From Quercus robur (Eukaryota; Streptophyta; Magnoliopsida; Fagales; Fagaceae): a stretch of 64,000 bases of DNA. The DNA is taken from the NCBI RefSeq assembly GCF_932294415.1, contig NC_065536.1, positions 54,594,354 through 54,658,353 of the forward strand, given 5' to 3'. A model generated the notes under the pieces. The model had not been told where the DNA came from. It saw only the letters and a program-made list of their open reading frames with translations, and did not search any database. Shown here piece after piece: positions 1 to 11,186 of this stretch. The position numbers were made by a program, and so were the translations under genes. The stretch's first letter is position 1. The number at the start of each line of letters is the position of its first letter.

Positions 1-76
1 TGCCCCAAGGAACGCGGCCACGACGAGAGAAGTATTAACAGTAGCGTGCTCGGAAGGACGATCACCCGAAAAAAGG

Positions 77-613
77 ATGAAAATTGGCCGGCTGGCGATC
101 TCTTTCGACGAGGAGGATCTGGAGGGGACGATCCAACCTCATAATGATGCGTTGGTAGTAGCAGCGCAGATAAGCGGCTTCTTGGTGAAGAGAGTAATGA
201 CAGACCAGGGAAGCGGAGCTGATGTAATATATCCCGATCTGTTTGAAGGGCTCGGACTAAAACATCGGGACTTGGTGAAATATGACATGCCGCTCGTCTC
301 TTTTGACGGAAGAACGGTAATCCCCGAAGGACAGATTTCTCTCTCGGTGAGTATGGAGGGCAAGGAAGTAGTGGTGACCTTCATAGTAGTCAAGTCGTTC
401 TCGCCATACACGGCAATTTTGGGAAGGCTGTGGATTCACGCGATGAAAGCCGTCCCATCCACCCTGCACGTGAAAGTTAAATTTCCCACCGAATATGGAG
501 TTGCCGTGGTACGGGGGAACCAGCGAGTGGCTAGGCAGTGTCTGGTCGCCGCGATCAAGTGGAAAGACGAGCAAGCTGAACAAAAGGAAGTCACCGAAGA
601 AGTAGCTTCATAG
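77..613 (+). pseudogene. Retroelement aspartic protease region (pol start)
   Basis: The frame is open for 178 codons and probably continues gag-pro from before the window, so codon 1 is not a true start. The retropepsin active site is seen as DQGSGAD at about residue 44-50 (the family signature is D-x-G), followed by hydrophobic strands and the late motif AILGRLWIH that matches the family's ILGRpWl flap-end segment. In an intact element this enzyme cuts the Gag-Pol polyprotein inside the virus-like particle. Translation ends at a TAG and the frame resumes poorly until the RT remnant at 665. It is a broken part of a larger polyprotein rather than a host gene. Confidence 0.8.
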
Positions 614-664
614 CAATTATAGAGGCCCCGAGAAGAAGCAGGGGCGTGTTGTGCCGAGGATGTT

Positions 665-1404
665 TTGAAGGTCAAAATTTTGCCAGACGCTGACAGGTAT
701 TTCCAGTTAGGCATGAGCATGGCAAACCGAGATAAGGTACAAATGTTACTGTTCCCAATGCCCAAGATTGACCAACTAGTAGATGCTACGTACGGGCACC
801 CGAGGATAAGCTTCCTGGACGCCTTTCAGGGATATCACCAGATTGCCCTGGAACCCGAGGACCAAAAAAAGACGGCGTTCATCGCCCTAGATGCCAACTA
901 TCACTATGAAGTGATGCCGTTCGGATTGAAGAACGCCGAGGCCACTTACCAGCGGATGATGACGAGGATGTTTCGAGAAAAAATTGGGCGCACGGTAGAG
1001 GTGTACATTGACGATATGGTGGTGAAGAGTAAATAGGAACCACGGCACATTAAAGACCTCTGGGAGGTATTTGAAGTACTCCGGTAGCATAAGTTGCGCC
1101 TGAACGCCGAGAAGTGCACATTCGGCGTGGGGCTGGTAAGTTCTTGGGGTATCTGATTTCCACACGAGGAATAGAGGCCAATCCCAACCAGATAGGAGCC
1201 GTGGAACGCCTTAGACCGCCGAGTAACCCCAAGGAAGTGCAGGTGTTAACCGGGATGTTAGCCGCATTGAATCGCTTTATCTCCAAATTTGCTGATCGCT
1301 GCAGACCATTTTATTAGCTTCTGAAGAAGTGGAAGGGGTTTCAGTCGGACGAGGACTGTGACAAGGCCTTTCAGGACCTGAAGGAATATCTTGCACAAGC
1401 GCCC
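665..1404 (+). pseudogene. Reverse transcriptase remnant with deleted fingers
   Basis: RT motifs are readable: FLDAFQGYHQI (motif A, catalytic D), MPFGLKNAEATYQRMM (motif B) and YIDDMV (motif C, two catalytic D). Upstream, the segment ending in KVQMLL is joined in frame directly to FPMPKIDQL. In intact relatives these are separated by roughly 110 codons holding the RT fingers, so an in-frame internal deletion is inferred. A TAG stop lies at 1034-1036, more stops follow, a frameshift lies near 1110-1140 (the reading moves to the frame of 1114-1317), and another TAG is at 1315-1317. The enzyme would copy element RNA to DNA if whole; here it is dead. Confidence 0.82.
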
Positions 1405-2338
1405 ATGTTAACAGCCCCGGATTCCAGAGAAGATTTGTTCATGTACCACTCGATGTCCGATCATGCCGTGAGCGCCGTGCTGTTGATGGATCGAGGAGTG
1501 CAGCAACCGGTGTATTACATAAGCAAAACCCTGGTAGATGCCGAGACGAGATATCTACCCTTGGAGAAGTTAGTGTTAGCTCTGGTGCACGCAACAAGAA
1601 AGCTGCCACACTATTTTCAAGCTCATACCGTGTTCGTCCTCACCGAATATCCCTTGCAGTCGCTTTTGAAAAGATCAGACTTCACGGGCCGAATAGCTAA
1701 GTGGGGAACCCAGTTAGGCTCCTTCGACATAAGATACAGGCCGAGAAGCTCAGTCAAGGGGCAGGTCCTCGCTGATTTCATTGCGGAATTCACCCCCAAG
1801 AACGACGGAAAGATAATCTGTAATATAGAAAATCGCCCATGGAAGGTGTTTGTGGACAGTGCTTCTAGTGCTATGGGGGCCGAAGCCGGAATAGTCGTAA
1901 TCACTCCGGAGGGCATACGACTGGAGCATTCCTTCAAACTGGGATTCAAAGCCTCTAATAATGAGGCCGAATACGAGGCTTTTCTTGCCGGGTTGAGAAC
2001 CATGTTGAGCCTGGGCGCAAGAGATGTGGAGATTTATTCAGACTCTCGGCTAGTTGTTTATCAGATCCTTGGAAGCTTTGAGGCTTGGGACTCTCGAATG
2101 AAGGCCTATCTGAGCACAGCTAAGTGTATCATTAGCAAGTTCGACAGTGAAAGTATCCCAGGTAGGACGGGCTAAAAACAGGCACGCCGACTCACTAGCC
2201 ACATTGGCCTCGTCAATTGCCGAGGATGTTCCTCGGCTTATCAAAATAGAGCTTATAAGGGAGCCAAGCATCAGTTTGGAAGATGACAGTCACATAGCCG
2301 GGGCTGATGTGTCCGTAGTTTCAACAACCAGGCCGTGC
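1405..2338 (+). pseudogene. Dual RNase H region of Tat element
   Basis: Two RNase H-like domains follow each other. The first (about 1405-1800) reads as the normal gypsy domain and ends in GQVLADFIAEF. The second (about 1830-2150) shows FVDSAS, NNEAEYEA and SDSRL, which carry the D, E and D of an active RNase H site. The presence of this extra archaeal-type RNase H is characteristic of the Tat lineage (established knowledge). The frame is open to 2175; homology then jumps to the frame of 2147-2341 (VGRAKNRHADSLATLAS), so a frameshift lies close to 2147-2165. A TAG at 2339-2341 stands where the family has Trp. Confidence 0.82.
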
Positions 2339-2341
2339 TAG

Positions 2342-3577
2342 ATGAACCCAATCATAGATTTCTTAGCCGAGGATAAAGTTCCGGAGGATGAGAGAGAGGC
2401 CAAAAGAATTCGTCGGATGGCTCCCCGATATTGGCTGTCTGCAGATCGCAAGTTGTACCGGAGGTCTTTTGGAGGTCCGTACCTTTTATGTTTACATCCT
2501 GAAAAAGTAGAAGAACTCCTGTCCGAACTACATGACAAGGTATGTGGTGGCCATGTTGGGGGGCGTTCATTGGCACACAGGGCGATGACCCAAGGGTTTT
2601 GGTGGCCGCAAATGCAGAAGGATGTGGCAAAATATGCTCGGAAATGTGAACAGTGCCAAAAACACGCCCCTTTGATCCACCAACCGACAGGTCCTTTAAA
2701 CCCCGTCAAGAGTCCGTGGCCATTTTCACAATGGGGGCTAGACATCCTTGGACCGTTTCCCCGAGCGACAGGTAATCGCCGATTCGTGTTGGTGGCGGTT
2801 GACTACTTCACAAAGTGGGCAGAAACCGAGGCCCTGGCTAATATCTGGGATGTAGACGTGAAGAAGTTTGTATGGAAGAACATAGTCACTAGATTTGGGG
2901 TACCAGACTCACTTATATCCGACAACGGCCTACAGTTCGATAGCAAAGCTTTCCGAACCTTTTGCAGCGATCTCAACATTAAGAATAGGTATTCCACTCC
3001 GGCGTATCCTCAAAGCAACAGCCAAGCTGAGGCTGTCAACTAGACCATTTTGAACGGGTTGAAGAGGAGGTTGGACAGGGCAAAAGGAAGGTGGGCCGAA
3101 GAATTGCCTAATGTTTTGTGGGCTTATCGGACAACCCCCAAAAAGTCCACGGGGGAGACCCCGTTCTCTTTAACGTATGGGGCAGAAGCCGTGATACCAA
3201 CCGAGGTTAGTCTGTGCAGCGCACGAGTTTCAGGTTTCGACCCCATCCGAAACGATGGTTCAATACTGGAACACCTAGATTGGTTAGAAGAGCGCCGGGA
3301 AGCAGCCACAATACGGCTCGCGGAATACCAGCAAAGGCTCGCCCAAAGATTCAACCGAGATGTGAAAATTCGGGAGTTCAGTGCCGGAGATTTGGTACTG
3401 AGAAAAGTTGTGGGAAACATGCGGGATGTAAATGCAGGGAAGCTAGCTCAAACGTGAGAGGGACCATATAGGATCACGGCCATTGTAGGCGCGGGGGCTT
3501 ACTACCTAGAAGACCTGGACGAGAGGCCACTCCCCCGACCATGGAATGTCCACAACCTAAAGAAGTTCTATCAGTGA
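2342..3577 (+). pseudogene. Retroelement integrase with three nonsense mutations around it
   Basis: The zinc-binding HHCC part is seen (HDKVCGGH ... CEQCQ), then the catalytic core with D in GLDILGPF, D in LISDNGLQF and E in SQAEAVN, then the C-terminal domain ending [14 protein letters not shown] before the natural TGA at 3575-3577. The reading frame is continuous with the previous stretch, interrupted by TAG 2339-2341, TAG 3041-3043 (family has Gln in VNQT) and TGA 3455-3457 (family has Trp before EGPY). Each stop is explained by one C-to-T or G-to-A change. Integrase would insert the cDNA into the host chromosome. No chromodomain is present. Confidence 0.87.
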
Positions 3578-3715
3578 CCGTTCATGCGCGAAAACGTAAG
3601 TCCATATTTTGTACTTTGCTCTAGTCAATATAACGGTGAACTTATTTGCTTCCGCTGTATTTGATCTTATTGTCATACTTTAAGCAAATTGCATGTTTAG
3701 CGCGAATTGATTACA

Positions 3716-4171
3716 CTAAGGACAGAAACCTCGTTCTCGGTTCGATCAAAATCACCGGGCAGGTGGAAACCTTATCATACATACAAGAGACTAAGGACAG
3801 AAACCTCGCTCTCGGTTCGATCAAAATCACTGGGAAGGTGGAAACCTTATCGTTCTTAACAAAAAAAAATCTAAGGACAGAAACCTCGTTCTCGGTTCAA
3901 ACAAAATCACCGGGCAGGTGGAAACCTTATCATACATACAAGAGACTAAGGACAGAAACCTCGTTCTCGGTTCGATCAAAATCACTGGGAAGGTGGAAAC
4001 CTTATTGTTCTTAACAAAAAAAAAAATCTAAGGACAGAAACCTCGTTCTCGGTTCGAACAAAATCACCGGGTAGGTGGGAACCTTATCATACATACAAGA
4101 GACTAAGGATAGAAACCTCATTCTCAGTTCGATCAAAATCACCGGGAAGGTGGAAACCTTATCGTTCTTAA

Positions 4172-4233
<62 letters not shown>

Positions 4234-4612
4234 CTAAGGACAGAAACCTCGTTCTCGGTCGATCAAAATCACCGGGCAGGTGGAAACCTTATCATACATA
4301 CAAGAGACTAAGGACAGAAACCTCGTTCTCGGTTCCATCAAAATCACCGGGAAGGTGGAAACCTTATCGTTCTTAACAAAAAAAAAATCTCTAAGGACAG
4401 AAACCTCGTTCTCGGTTTGATTAAAATCACCGAGCAGGTGGAAACCTTATCATACATACAAGAGACCAAGGACAGAAACCTCGTTCTCGGTTCGATCAAA
4501 ATCACCGGGCAGGTGGAAACCTTATCATACATACAAAAGACTAAGGACAGAAACCTTGTTCTCGGTTCGATCAGAATCACCGGGCAAGTGGAAACCTTAT
4601 CATTCTATAATA
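3716..4612 (+). repeat. Tandem repeat in 3' untranslated region of Tat element (75/77-bp dimer)
   Basis: About twelve monomers begin with ctaaggacagaaacctcg and end after gtggaaaccttatc. Two kinds alternate over much of the array: one ends with catacatacaagaga (75 bp), the other with gttcttaac plus a run of A. The repeat unit is therefore roughly a 150-bp dimer. It lies between the pol stop and the antisense gene, which is where Retand carries its amplified tandem repeat. Apparent reading frames here are only repeat translations. Confidence 0.9.
4171..4230. repeat. Expanded poly-A tract inside the tandem repeat
   Basis: One B-type monomer carries an uninterrupted run of about 59 A, while its sister monomers have about 8 to 12 A at the same place. 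This is an expansion of the unit's own short A run. The length may be affected by assembly error. Confidence 0.85.
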
Positions 4613-5111
4613 ATAATAAAAAAAGAAAAGAAAAGCGAAAGACTGACGGGACTCGCCATCTCGGGTCATCAATCTTGATATGATCGGAATCTCCAAGCAA
4701 GTGAAGGTTGTGCGCAAGTTTGAGGCACTGCCGTTCACACTCTCAAAAGAATGAACAAACGTCGTATAAACACAGTATATTGGGCCACCGTGCAGGCCGC
4801 TCCCGGCCAAACATGCGAGAGGATAAATAGTGATAACAAAAATAGATAAAGAAAGGCAGCACCAAGGACCACAGTGAAGCACTCACAGGCATGATCCCAA
4901 CAAACACAGTAGACAGATCGTCATTCAAATTGAGATAAAAGCAAAGTTAATATTCCATCGCCAAAACTCGGCAACCATTTATGGGTCATCCCCGCGAAAT
5001 AAGGAAATTTTTCAGTCACCACAACCCGGTGACGTAGGTAAACTTGACAAATTAAAGAGAAGGAAAAAATGCGGTAAAAAGGGGTAAGAGCGGAACAATA
5101 ATTAATTTAAG
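4613..5111. other. Spacer between tandem repeat and antisense gene; no gene seen
   Basis: About 500 bp of mixed-composition element sequence. I see no conserved reading frame on either strand. It would form the 3' end and 3' UTR of the antisense gene and part of the 3' UTR of the sense transcript. Confidence 0.6.
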
Positions 5112-7413
5112 TCAAGTGGGGGGTTCGGTTTGGTCGGTCACGGGAAAATGCAGGTCCTCACCTAGTAGGTCTTGTACAGTCGGGATACTGGAGGCTTCCA
5201 TCTCATCTAGCTCTGCATGAGCATCAATCTGTTCCACCAGCTCCCTCATGCTTGCCGATTCTTCCTCCTTAGCGGGCACTGTTGGGTCATGCACATCATC
5301 AACGAGGCTCGGAAAGGGAATCTGGCCGGGGTCTTTCAGGGGGGAATCCTCGGGAACTCCCAGAGCTTCTAGGGCGGCAAACCGCCCAACCTCAAAACCC
5401 AACCTTCGAGCTTGGGCCACCACCGGTTCCGCCAACTTCTCGGCATCGGCGAACCCCTCATTGTACCATTTTTGCTCACAGGCTTCCAGGGCTGCCCTCA
5501 GGTTGGTGAGTTCCTCGGCTTGGGAGGTGTTGAGGCTAATCGCTTCGGCTAGCTTCACGTCTGTTTCATTCTGCTTAGCCAAGAGCTCCGAGCATCTCTT
5601 CTCCACCAGCGCTCTATTCTTCTCCGCGGCAGTAGCCTTCTTCTCGGCAGATTCAGCTGCCTTCAGTTTTTCCTTCACTGTTTTGGCAGCTGACTCCCGC
5701 GCCCCCCTCTCGCGATCGACCTCCTCGGCGAGATCCTTTGCACGGCCAGCCAATATGTGAGCCAGTTAAGCAGCCTGACAAACACGGGAGTTAGTACGGA
5801 AATGAAAAGAAATGTATGGAAAGTAATAGACGAGCAAGGAGTTACCGCAATAGTATGCCACTCTAACCGGCGCCCCACAGACTCCTCCGACCCATCCTCG
5901 AAAGCTTGCACGTCGTCGGGAAGAAGAAGACCCTCGGCCAGGGTCTGAGCAATGCGGCCACCCTCGCCTTTCTCCCACATCCGCACACAACCGGTTGAAG
6001 GCAGAGGCTTGCCGTCCAGCAAAAACCTTGGCTTCCACGCTAGTGTGGCATAGGAGGAGGACGCACCACCCGGCCCGACCTAGGTTTGCGGCTCGTGAAT
6101 TACGATACCTCATGTTGGCCGGGGAGGAGTCTGGACGGCAGCATCTCCCGGACCCGTAGGTGGTTGATCAGCAACCCTTTGTTTCTTCCGAGCTCGTCCA
6201 GCTTGAGAAGAGGGTGGAGGGGGAGGCACCTGGCTTCGACCCTGAGAAGGTGGGGGTTGGGTAGGTTGCCGCGCACCGGGCACAAACCGCTTAATGGTCA
6301 TGACCCTCCTAGCCACCATGTTTTTTCCGGGACGGGTATCTGTAACCAACAGGCTGGTTGCTTCAAGCTCAGTATGCTCGGGCCCCGCAACAGGGTTCTC
6401 GGGTTGAGCTTACTCTTGAGCAACGACCTCTTGTTGAACGGCCTCGTGAGCTAACTCTCGAAGACGCCGAGACACGCGCTCCGCAAACTCGTCCCGTAAA
6501 GGAGCTAGCTCGTCCGAGCAGGTGTAGCGCTTTCCGAACTCCCTCGCCTCTCCGGTCGTAAGCTTCGGCGGCAAAAAATTCGCGTACCGTACGTCGATGT
6601 ATGACAAAAGTGGACTATCAACCAGTAGCGCCTGCTTGAAAGGCTGTCAGGTGGAATAAACAGGCTCTATTCCGAGGATCAGGTGCGAGGCTCGGAGCTA
6701 TCCGTCCCAATGCACGAACACCTCGAAACAGAGGATGAAGTTTAAGTCTTTTACGTGGACCGTCCTGATGTCCGGAACGAACACTTTGCCGTTTGCAAAA
6801 ATACAAATGATATATCAGTATCCGATAACAAAAATCTATTTCAGTAAAGAGGAAATAAAAGGAAAAAAGGGGAGGGGGGAAGAACGGTTGGGTCAAGAGA
6901 TTGGTACGAACCCACTTCGTGCCGTGAAAGAGGATAGGGGACCTCCCCGGCAGACCAGTTGCCAAGTACCCGGACAAACTCCCCAGCCGAGTTCCTATTC
7001 GAATCAGGTAGGCATGATATCAGCCGTACCCGGTTATCCCTAGTTTTTAGGTAAAAGTTGGAAGCTTTATTCCCACAGAGACTATACATGTGGTTAATAT
7101 CATGGTAATCTAACTGTAAATCAAAGGTGTGGTTCAACCTACTAACGCAGCTAACTACTCGGTAAAAGTTGGGCGGAAGTTGGTCGGGACACAGTCCGTA
7201 GTACCTAAGGGTGCTTTCCAAAAGGGGATCCATGGGGAACCTAACCCCACCCTCTAGAATTGCCATTAAAGGGAAAAAGGCTGTACCATGCCCTCGGTGG
7301 AAAGCGATTTCACTCTCGTGGCAGTAAGCCACTTCCACGTTATCGGGAACATTAAACTTTTGCCTAAAGGTGGCCAAGGCAGCCGGGGTCTCCAGGAGAT
7401 AAGAGTAACCCAT
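5112..7413 (-). pseudogene. Antisense gene of Tat element (putative gypsy-type transposon protein domain plus coiled coil)
   Basis: Read on the minus strand. The first coding exon starts at ATG 7413 (MGYSYLLETPAALATF) and contains a block like the plant 'putative gypsy type transposon' domain, with FPMDPLLESTLRYYGL near residue 58. It ends by splicing near 6895 or by decay. The next stretch (about 6795-5846) has a proline-rich basic linker. The last exon (5774-5112) is an alanine/glutamate-rich coiled coil followed by an acidic tail, stop at 5112. Stops interrupt it near 6410, 6110 and 6080 and at 5766-5768, all explainable by C-to-T on the coding strand. Function of these antisense proteins is unknown. 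Neighbours: tandem repeat on one side, 3' LTR on the other. Exon 1/2 borders are uncertain; the last intron is clear. Confidence 0.72.
5775..5845 (-). other. 71-bp phase-0 intron in the antisense gene
   Basis: On the minus strand the junctions read GCG|GTAACT and TTTGTCAG|GCTGCT. Removing the 71 bp joins ...TIA to AA-stop-LAHILAGRAKDL in one frame. The exon after the junction has TAA as its third codon, where CAA (Gln) would keep the protein open. A frame-consistent intron implies the antisense strand was transcribed and spliced in the active ancestor. Confidence 0.72.
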
Positions 7414-7607
7414 CTTTGAAACTTAAAACTATGAAAGGGAACTCGAAGAAATGAGCTGAAGGAATAGGAAAGGGAAGAGAACTTACTTTGGGTTCTAAGG
7501 GAGGAAGGAACTCTGGGCTGGTGAGTAAGCGCATAAAGGATTGGTCGGCAGAGAGTATGCTCAAGAGATCATAGGTGGAAAAAATGAAAGAATGCTCTGA
7601 AGAGAGC

Positions 7608-7615
7608 TATTTATA
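7608..7615 (-). promoter_or_regulatory. TATA box of the antisense gene
   Basis: TATAAATA on the minus strand, flanked by GATCC and GCTC, 195 nt before the ATG at 7413. The leader contains a good donor (CAAA|GTAAGT, near 7490) and an acceptor directly before the ATG (TTTCAAAG|ATG), so a 5'-UTR intron is likely. The box lies 289 nt from the inner edge of the 3' LTR. Confidence 0.62.
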
Positions 7616-7903
7616 GGATCAGCAAAGGGCATGGGAACGTTTTACCAAGCAATAAATGGGCACGATCCACGAAAGACCCTACGAATGCCAAGGATAACCG
7701 ACACGTGCGCCGCTTCGGTTCACGAACCGTCAGGCAATAATGACTACTGAACTTGGCGCCCCGGAATAGCACGTGTTTCGAGAAGAGCATTAATGAGAAG
7801 CTGTAACCACATGAATCCCTGACCATAGGGCTTTCGAAACCGAAGAGCCCGGTTGGCTCCTTGATTCTTGCCAGCAGCCGGGTATGAATCAAGGGTGGAC
7901 TAA

Positions 7904-8468
7904 TGTACGGCACCGAGGTCCCAAGACCCAGATGGGCCCTGGGCTCAGGCCCATTGGCACGGCCCCTTCACTCTAAGCCCTGCTTGAAACTACCTTCAAG
8001 AAACACGAGTTTTAAGCCTCGGCCCCTAAACTATGCTCGGCATAAATTTCCCGAACAATCGACGAAAACTTGCCCGGACATACCATAGGTTGCTTATGTC
8101 CTCGGGGAGCATCACTACCGAGCATATTCACTTGAGTTGAAACCAAGTTCCAAGGCCATAATCGTTGTATTCCACTCTCACCTAAACATCCACTTATAAC
8201 AAAAAATATTGGACCTTCAATTGCACTAACAATGGCAGCAATCATGATCTCCCCACTAACTTAAAGCTATAAATAGGAGAAGTTGGGGAAGAAGAAGGGG
8301 TTCACAAAAAAGGGAGAGAAAACAGTTAGACAGGGAGTGAGAGCAGGAAAATCAGTTTGAGTCTCTGTGCCGTGAACGACCCAAAGTAGGAAATCCTTAA
8401 CCCACCTTACAAATAGGTTGTGAGTCCAAGTGAAGTTAGGCCCAATAACTTCATTTCTGGGACGCACA
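7904..8468 (+). repeat. 3' LTR of the Tat element
   Basis: Starts TGTACGGCACCGAGG directly after a purine-rich tract (aagggtgga) and ends ..GGGACGCA or ..GCACA at 8466-8468. TG..CA ends, a TATA box in the expected place, and an abrupt change to AT-rich non-element DNA after 8468 support it. The 5' LTR is outside the window, so the borders are by eye. Confidence 0.7.
8268..8275 (+). promoter_or_regulatory. TATA box of the LTR promoter
   Basis: TATAAATA on the + strand about 365 bp into the LTR, within agctataaataggag. The usual position for the U3 core promoter of a gypsy LTR. Confidence 0.6.
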
Positions 8469-10684
8469 TCTTTTAACCATTATTTTTATTATTAATTTTC
8501 CAAAACTCTCCCTCTCTTTTACCTCTTCATCTCCCCACTACTTTCTACCTTAATATCATTTTTTTTTCTACCTTTTTGTCTTCCTTTATTTTGACTCTTC
8601 TTATTCTCAACATCTTACTATAAATTTGACATTTTATTTTTCATTCTATGCATAGTTTTCTTTCACAAAAAAAGGTTACATTTCTCTCTCTCTCTCTCAA
8701 TTTTTTTTTTTATTTTTTTGATTTTTTTTATTGCATCAATTCTTTAGGTTGATGAATTTTCGTGTTAATTAGAATTCTACTTTGGGTTGATGCAATTTAG
8801 TTTTGTGTGTTAAGTTGTTATCTTTTATATTCTCTTTGTTTAAATATTATCCTATTGCATTATAAATCTAGTATATAATAATATAATGTTATTATATTAC
8901 ATAGAATGACTTGGATAATTTGATGTTTATTGCTATATATATTTTATTTTTACTATTTTTTCCTCTCATCTTATTTTATTCAACATTTAAATCTAATCAC
9001 ATCTTCCATACTATTAAATTATGCAGCACAAATCAAGAAAATGGTAGACACAAACTTGCCTTCCTTTACCATACATTGGGGGAATCAAAATATTTGTGTG
9101 ATAAAGGATCATATAGTTTATAATTTAGATAGCACCCTTTGAATGTGTCTAGGCCCATAGATTAAGCAATTTGTAGACTTAAAAGGCTATTGAGAATGAA
9201 CTTTTTGAATCAAGTCTAAAAAAAAAATGAACTACTATATATCATTTAGATAAAAACTTTTATCGCAGATACATTATTATATTTTTTGCCACAAATTTAA
9301 ATCACGCAAATTTAATAATTTTATATTATGTGTTAGCATCATCTCTGCTTCTTCTTTTTCTTCTCAAAAATATTATGTATCATCTTTAAAGGATGCCAAC
9401 AATATTGATCTTATAGGAAAAGTTACATAAATATTGAGAAAAAAAATTTTATATTACAATCTACTAAAAATGTTTTTTTAAAATATTTAAATCTTTCTAT
9501 TTTTCATATCATTGACGTGTTTTACAACTACCACATGTGTTAACTTAAGTCTTAATATTCTTAAGTTGTTTCAGCAAAAAAAAAAAAAAAAAAAGGTTGT
9601 CACAAAAGAGGAGTTCATGTAAAGATTTTTGCAAAATGAAATATTTGTTTTATAAGGCCACCAAACTTGATAATTTGCAAATGATGGAACCACTTACAAC
9701 AATATTGACATAGTTATATAGTTCCAACTAAAGCAATCGTGTATACTTTTAGTCTTCAAAAAACACACATCCATCAGTAGTTAAACGTTCATCTTGGGTA
9801 GTTTTAACTTTTCATATAATTTTACCTTTACATATTCATCTATTTTAATTTAGATTTTTTTTTTCAAAAAAAAAAATTTAATTTAGATATTTATAAGTAA
9901 ACAATGAAATAATTATTCATGAATAATAATAATAATAATAATAAAATTATCTATACATATTTATCTTGTGCGGTTGTAACTTTACATATAATTTTGCATT
10001 TATATATTCATTTACTTTAATTTAGATGTTTATAACTTAATAATGAAATCTATAAACAAGATAACTAAAACAATCATATTTCTACAATTCAAAAAGTCAC
10101 AATTTCTTTTTTCTAAAAAAAGCCTTTTACATTTCCTTGGATTTTTTATTTATTTATTTTATAAAACCTTTGACATACCAATAACCTAACCACTTCATAC
10201 ATTTAAAAAAAAAATTTAAGGCTCATTATTACTTCCGTTAATATATTATGGATATCTTAATTGATTAAGACCAAACTAGAGAAACGCCTTTTATATTTCC
10301 TTGAAAATTCAGAAGGAAAAAAAAAAAAAAAAAAAAACCCTTTGATATATATACCACTAACATAACTACATCTATAACTATTTAAGTCATCCCCGGTATC
10401 TATTTCTTATTGATAACCATAAAATTTACAACTAGCAAGGGAAGAAAAAAAAAATGAAATCAAATGTCAATTAATAACCATTATTTGGAAAATAAAAAAG
10501 TGGTCAACAGGAGTAAAAAATAAAATAGAGATGACTATATAAAGGACATTGAAAATTTTATAGTGCAATAAAATCAACCATTACATTCACTTAATTAAAT
10601 CAATAATCAACAATTAAATATAATAATACAAAATTTAAACTTAAAACTAATCAAACTCTAACTAGGGAAGTAATATATATATAG

Positions 10685-10723
<39 letters not shown>

Positions 10724-10776
10724 ATCATAATCTTCATAATGACTTAAAAACAAGATTATGAAAAATATGATAAAAC

Positions 10777-10813
<37 letters not shown>

Positions 10814-11094
10814 TTATAAAGTCTAGGGACTAAAATAATATTTTATTTAAAAAATTATCACGCACAATGCACGGGTCTGCGATTAGTTAAATATAAACTT
10901 TAGTAACCTTTTACTATAGTAATAAGACCGAACACTTTAAATAATCAATTCCAATTAAACCTCAAGTGGATATTTCATGTCTTTAAAAAGATATTATGGA
11001 TTTTGTCTTAAGAAAGTGTGTTCCCATAATACTACATGTGATTGCCTAACGTACTGAGTTCTTGACCATGCAAGATCTCACTCCAACATACATC
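8469..11094. other. AT-rich intergenic DNA; no gene seen
   Basis: Long A and T runs, an ATA-rich microsatellite near 9928-9945, and an AT/AC microsatellite at about 10670-10724. Near 10858-10888 the phrase cacgcacaatgcacggg followed by tctgcgattagt resembles the short hairpin plus CTAG-like 3' terminus of plant Helitrons, but no matching 5' end was found. No reading frame looks coding. Confidence 0.6.
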
Positions 11095-11186
11095 AAAGCA
11101 ATCAACATTTTATATTTGAGCTCTCCATCCTCCCAAGAATGAGAGTCCATGAAAGTAGTAGTCATGATATTTATTTGTGCAGGTGA
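11095..11186. repeat. 92-bp direct repeat, left copy
   Basis: From aaagcaatcaacatttt to tgtgcaggtga. Identical by eye to 12420-12511. The two copies bracket the GC-rich insertion 11187-12419. Confidence 0.92.

Larger units (their letters stand above)
1..8468 (+). mobile_element. Ty3/gypsy retrotransposon, Tat (Retand-like) lineage, 5' part outside window
   Basis: Seen in order on the + strand: aspartic protease, reverse transcriptase, two RNase H-like domains, integrase, a tandem-repeat spacer, an antisense coding region, and a 3' LTR of about 565 bp. No chromodomain follows the integrase. A second, archaeal-type RNase H after the normal one and antisense ORFs between pol and the 3' LTR are known traits of plant Tat elements (Retand of Silene and relatives), so this assignment is well supported. 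The gag gene and 5' LTR lie before base 1. Pol carries several in-frame stops, at least two frameshifts and an internal RT deletion, so the copy cannot move by itself. The target duplication cannot be checked because the left end is missing. Confidence 0.88.

Noticed and set aside
139..1286. Minus-strand frames under the protease and RT regions
   Set aside because: Shadows of the pol frame; no domain and no promoter.
5248..5760. Serine/alanine-rich + strand frame
   Set aside because: Mirror of the coiled-coil exon of the antisense gene; codon pattern and splice signals favour the minus strand.
10858..10888. Helitron 3' end
   Set aside because: The small hairpin and CTAG-like end are suggestive, but the hairpin is weak and no TC 5' end was found, so it is only mentioned in the intergenic entry.
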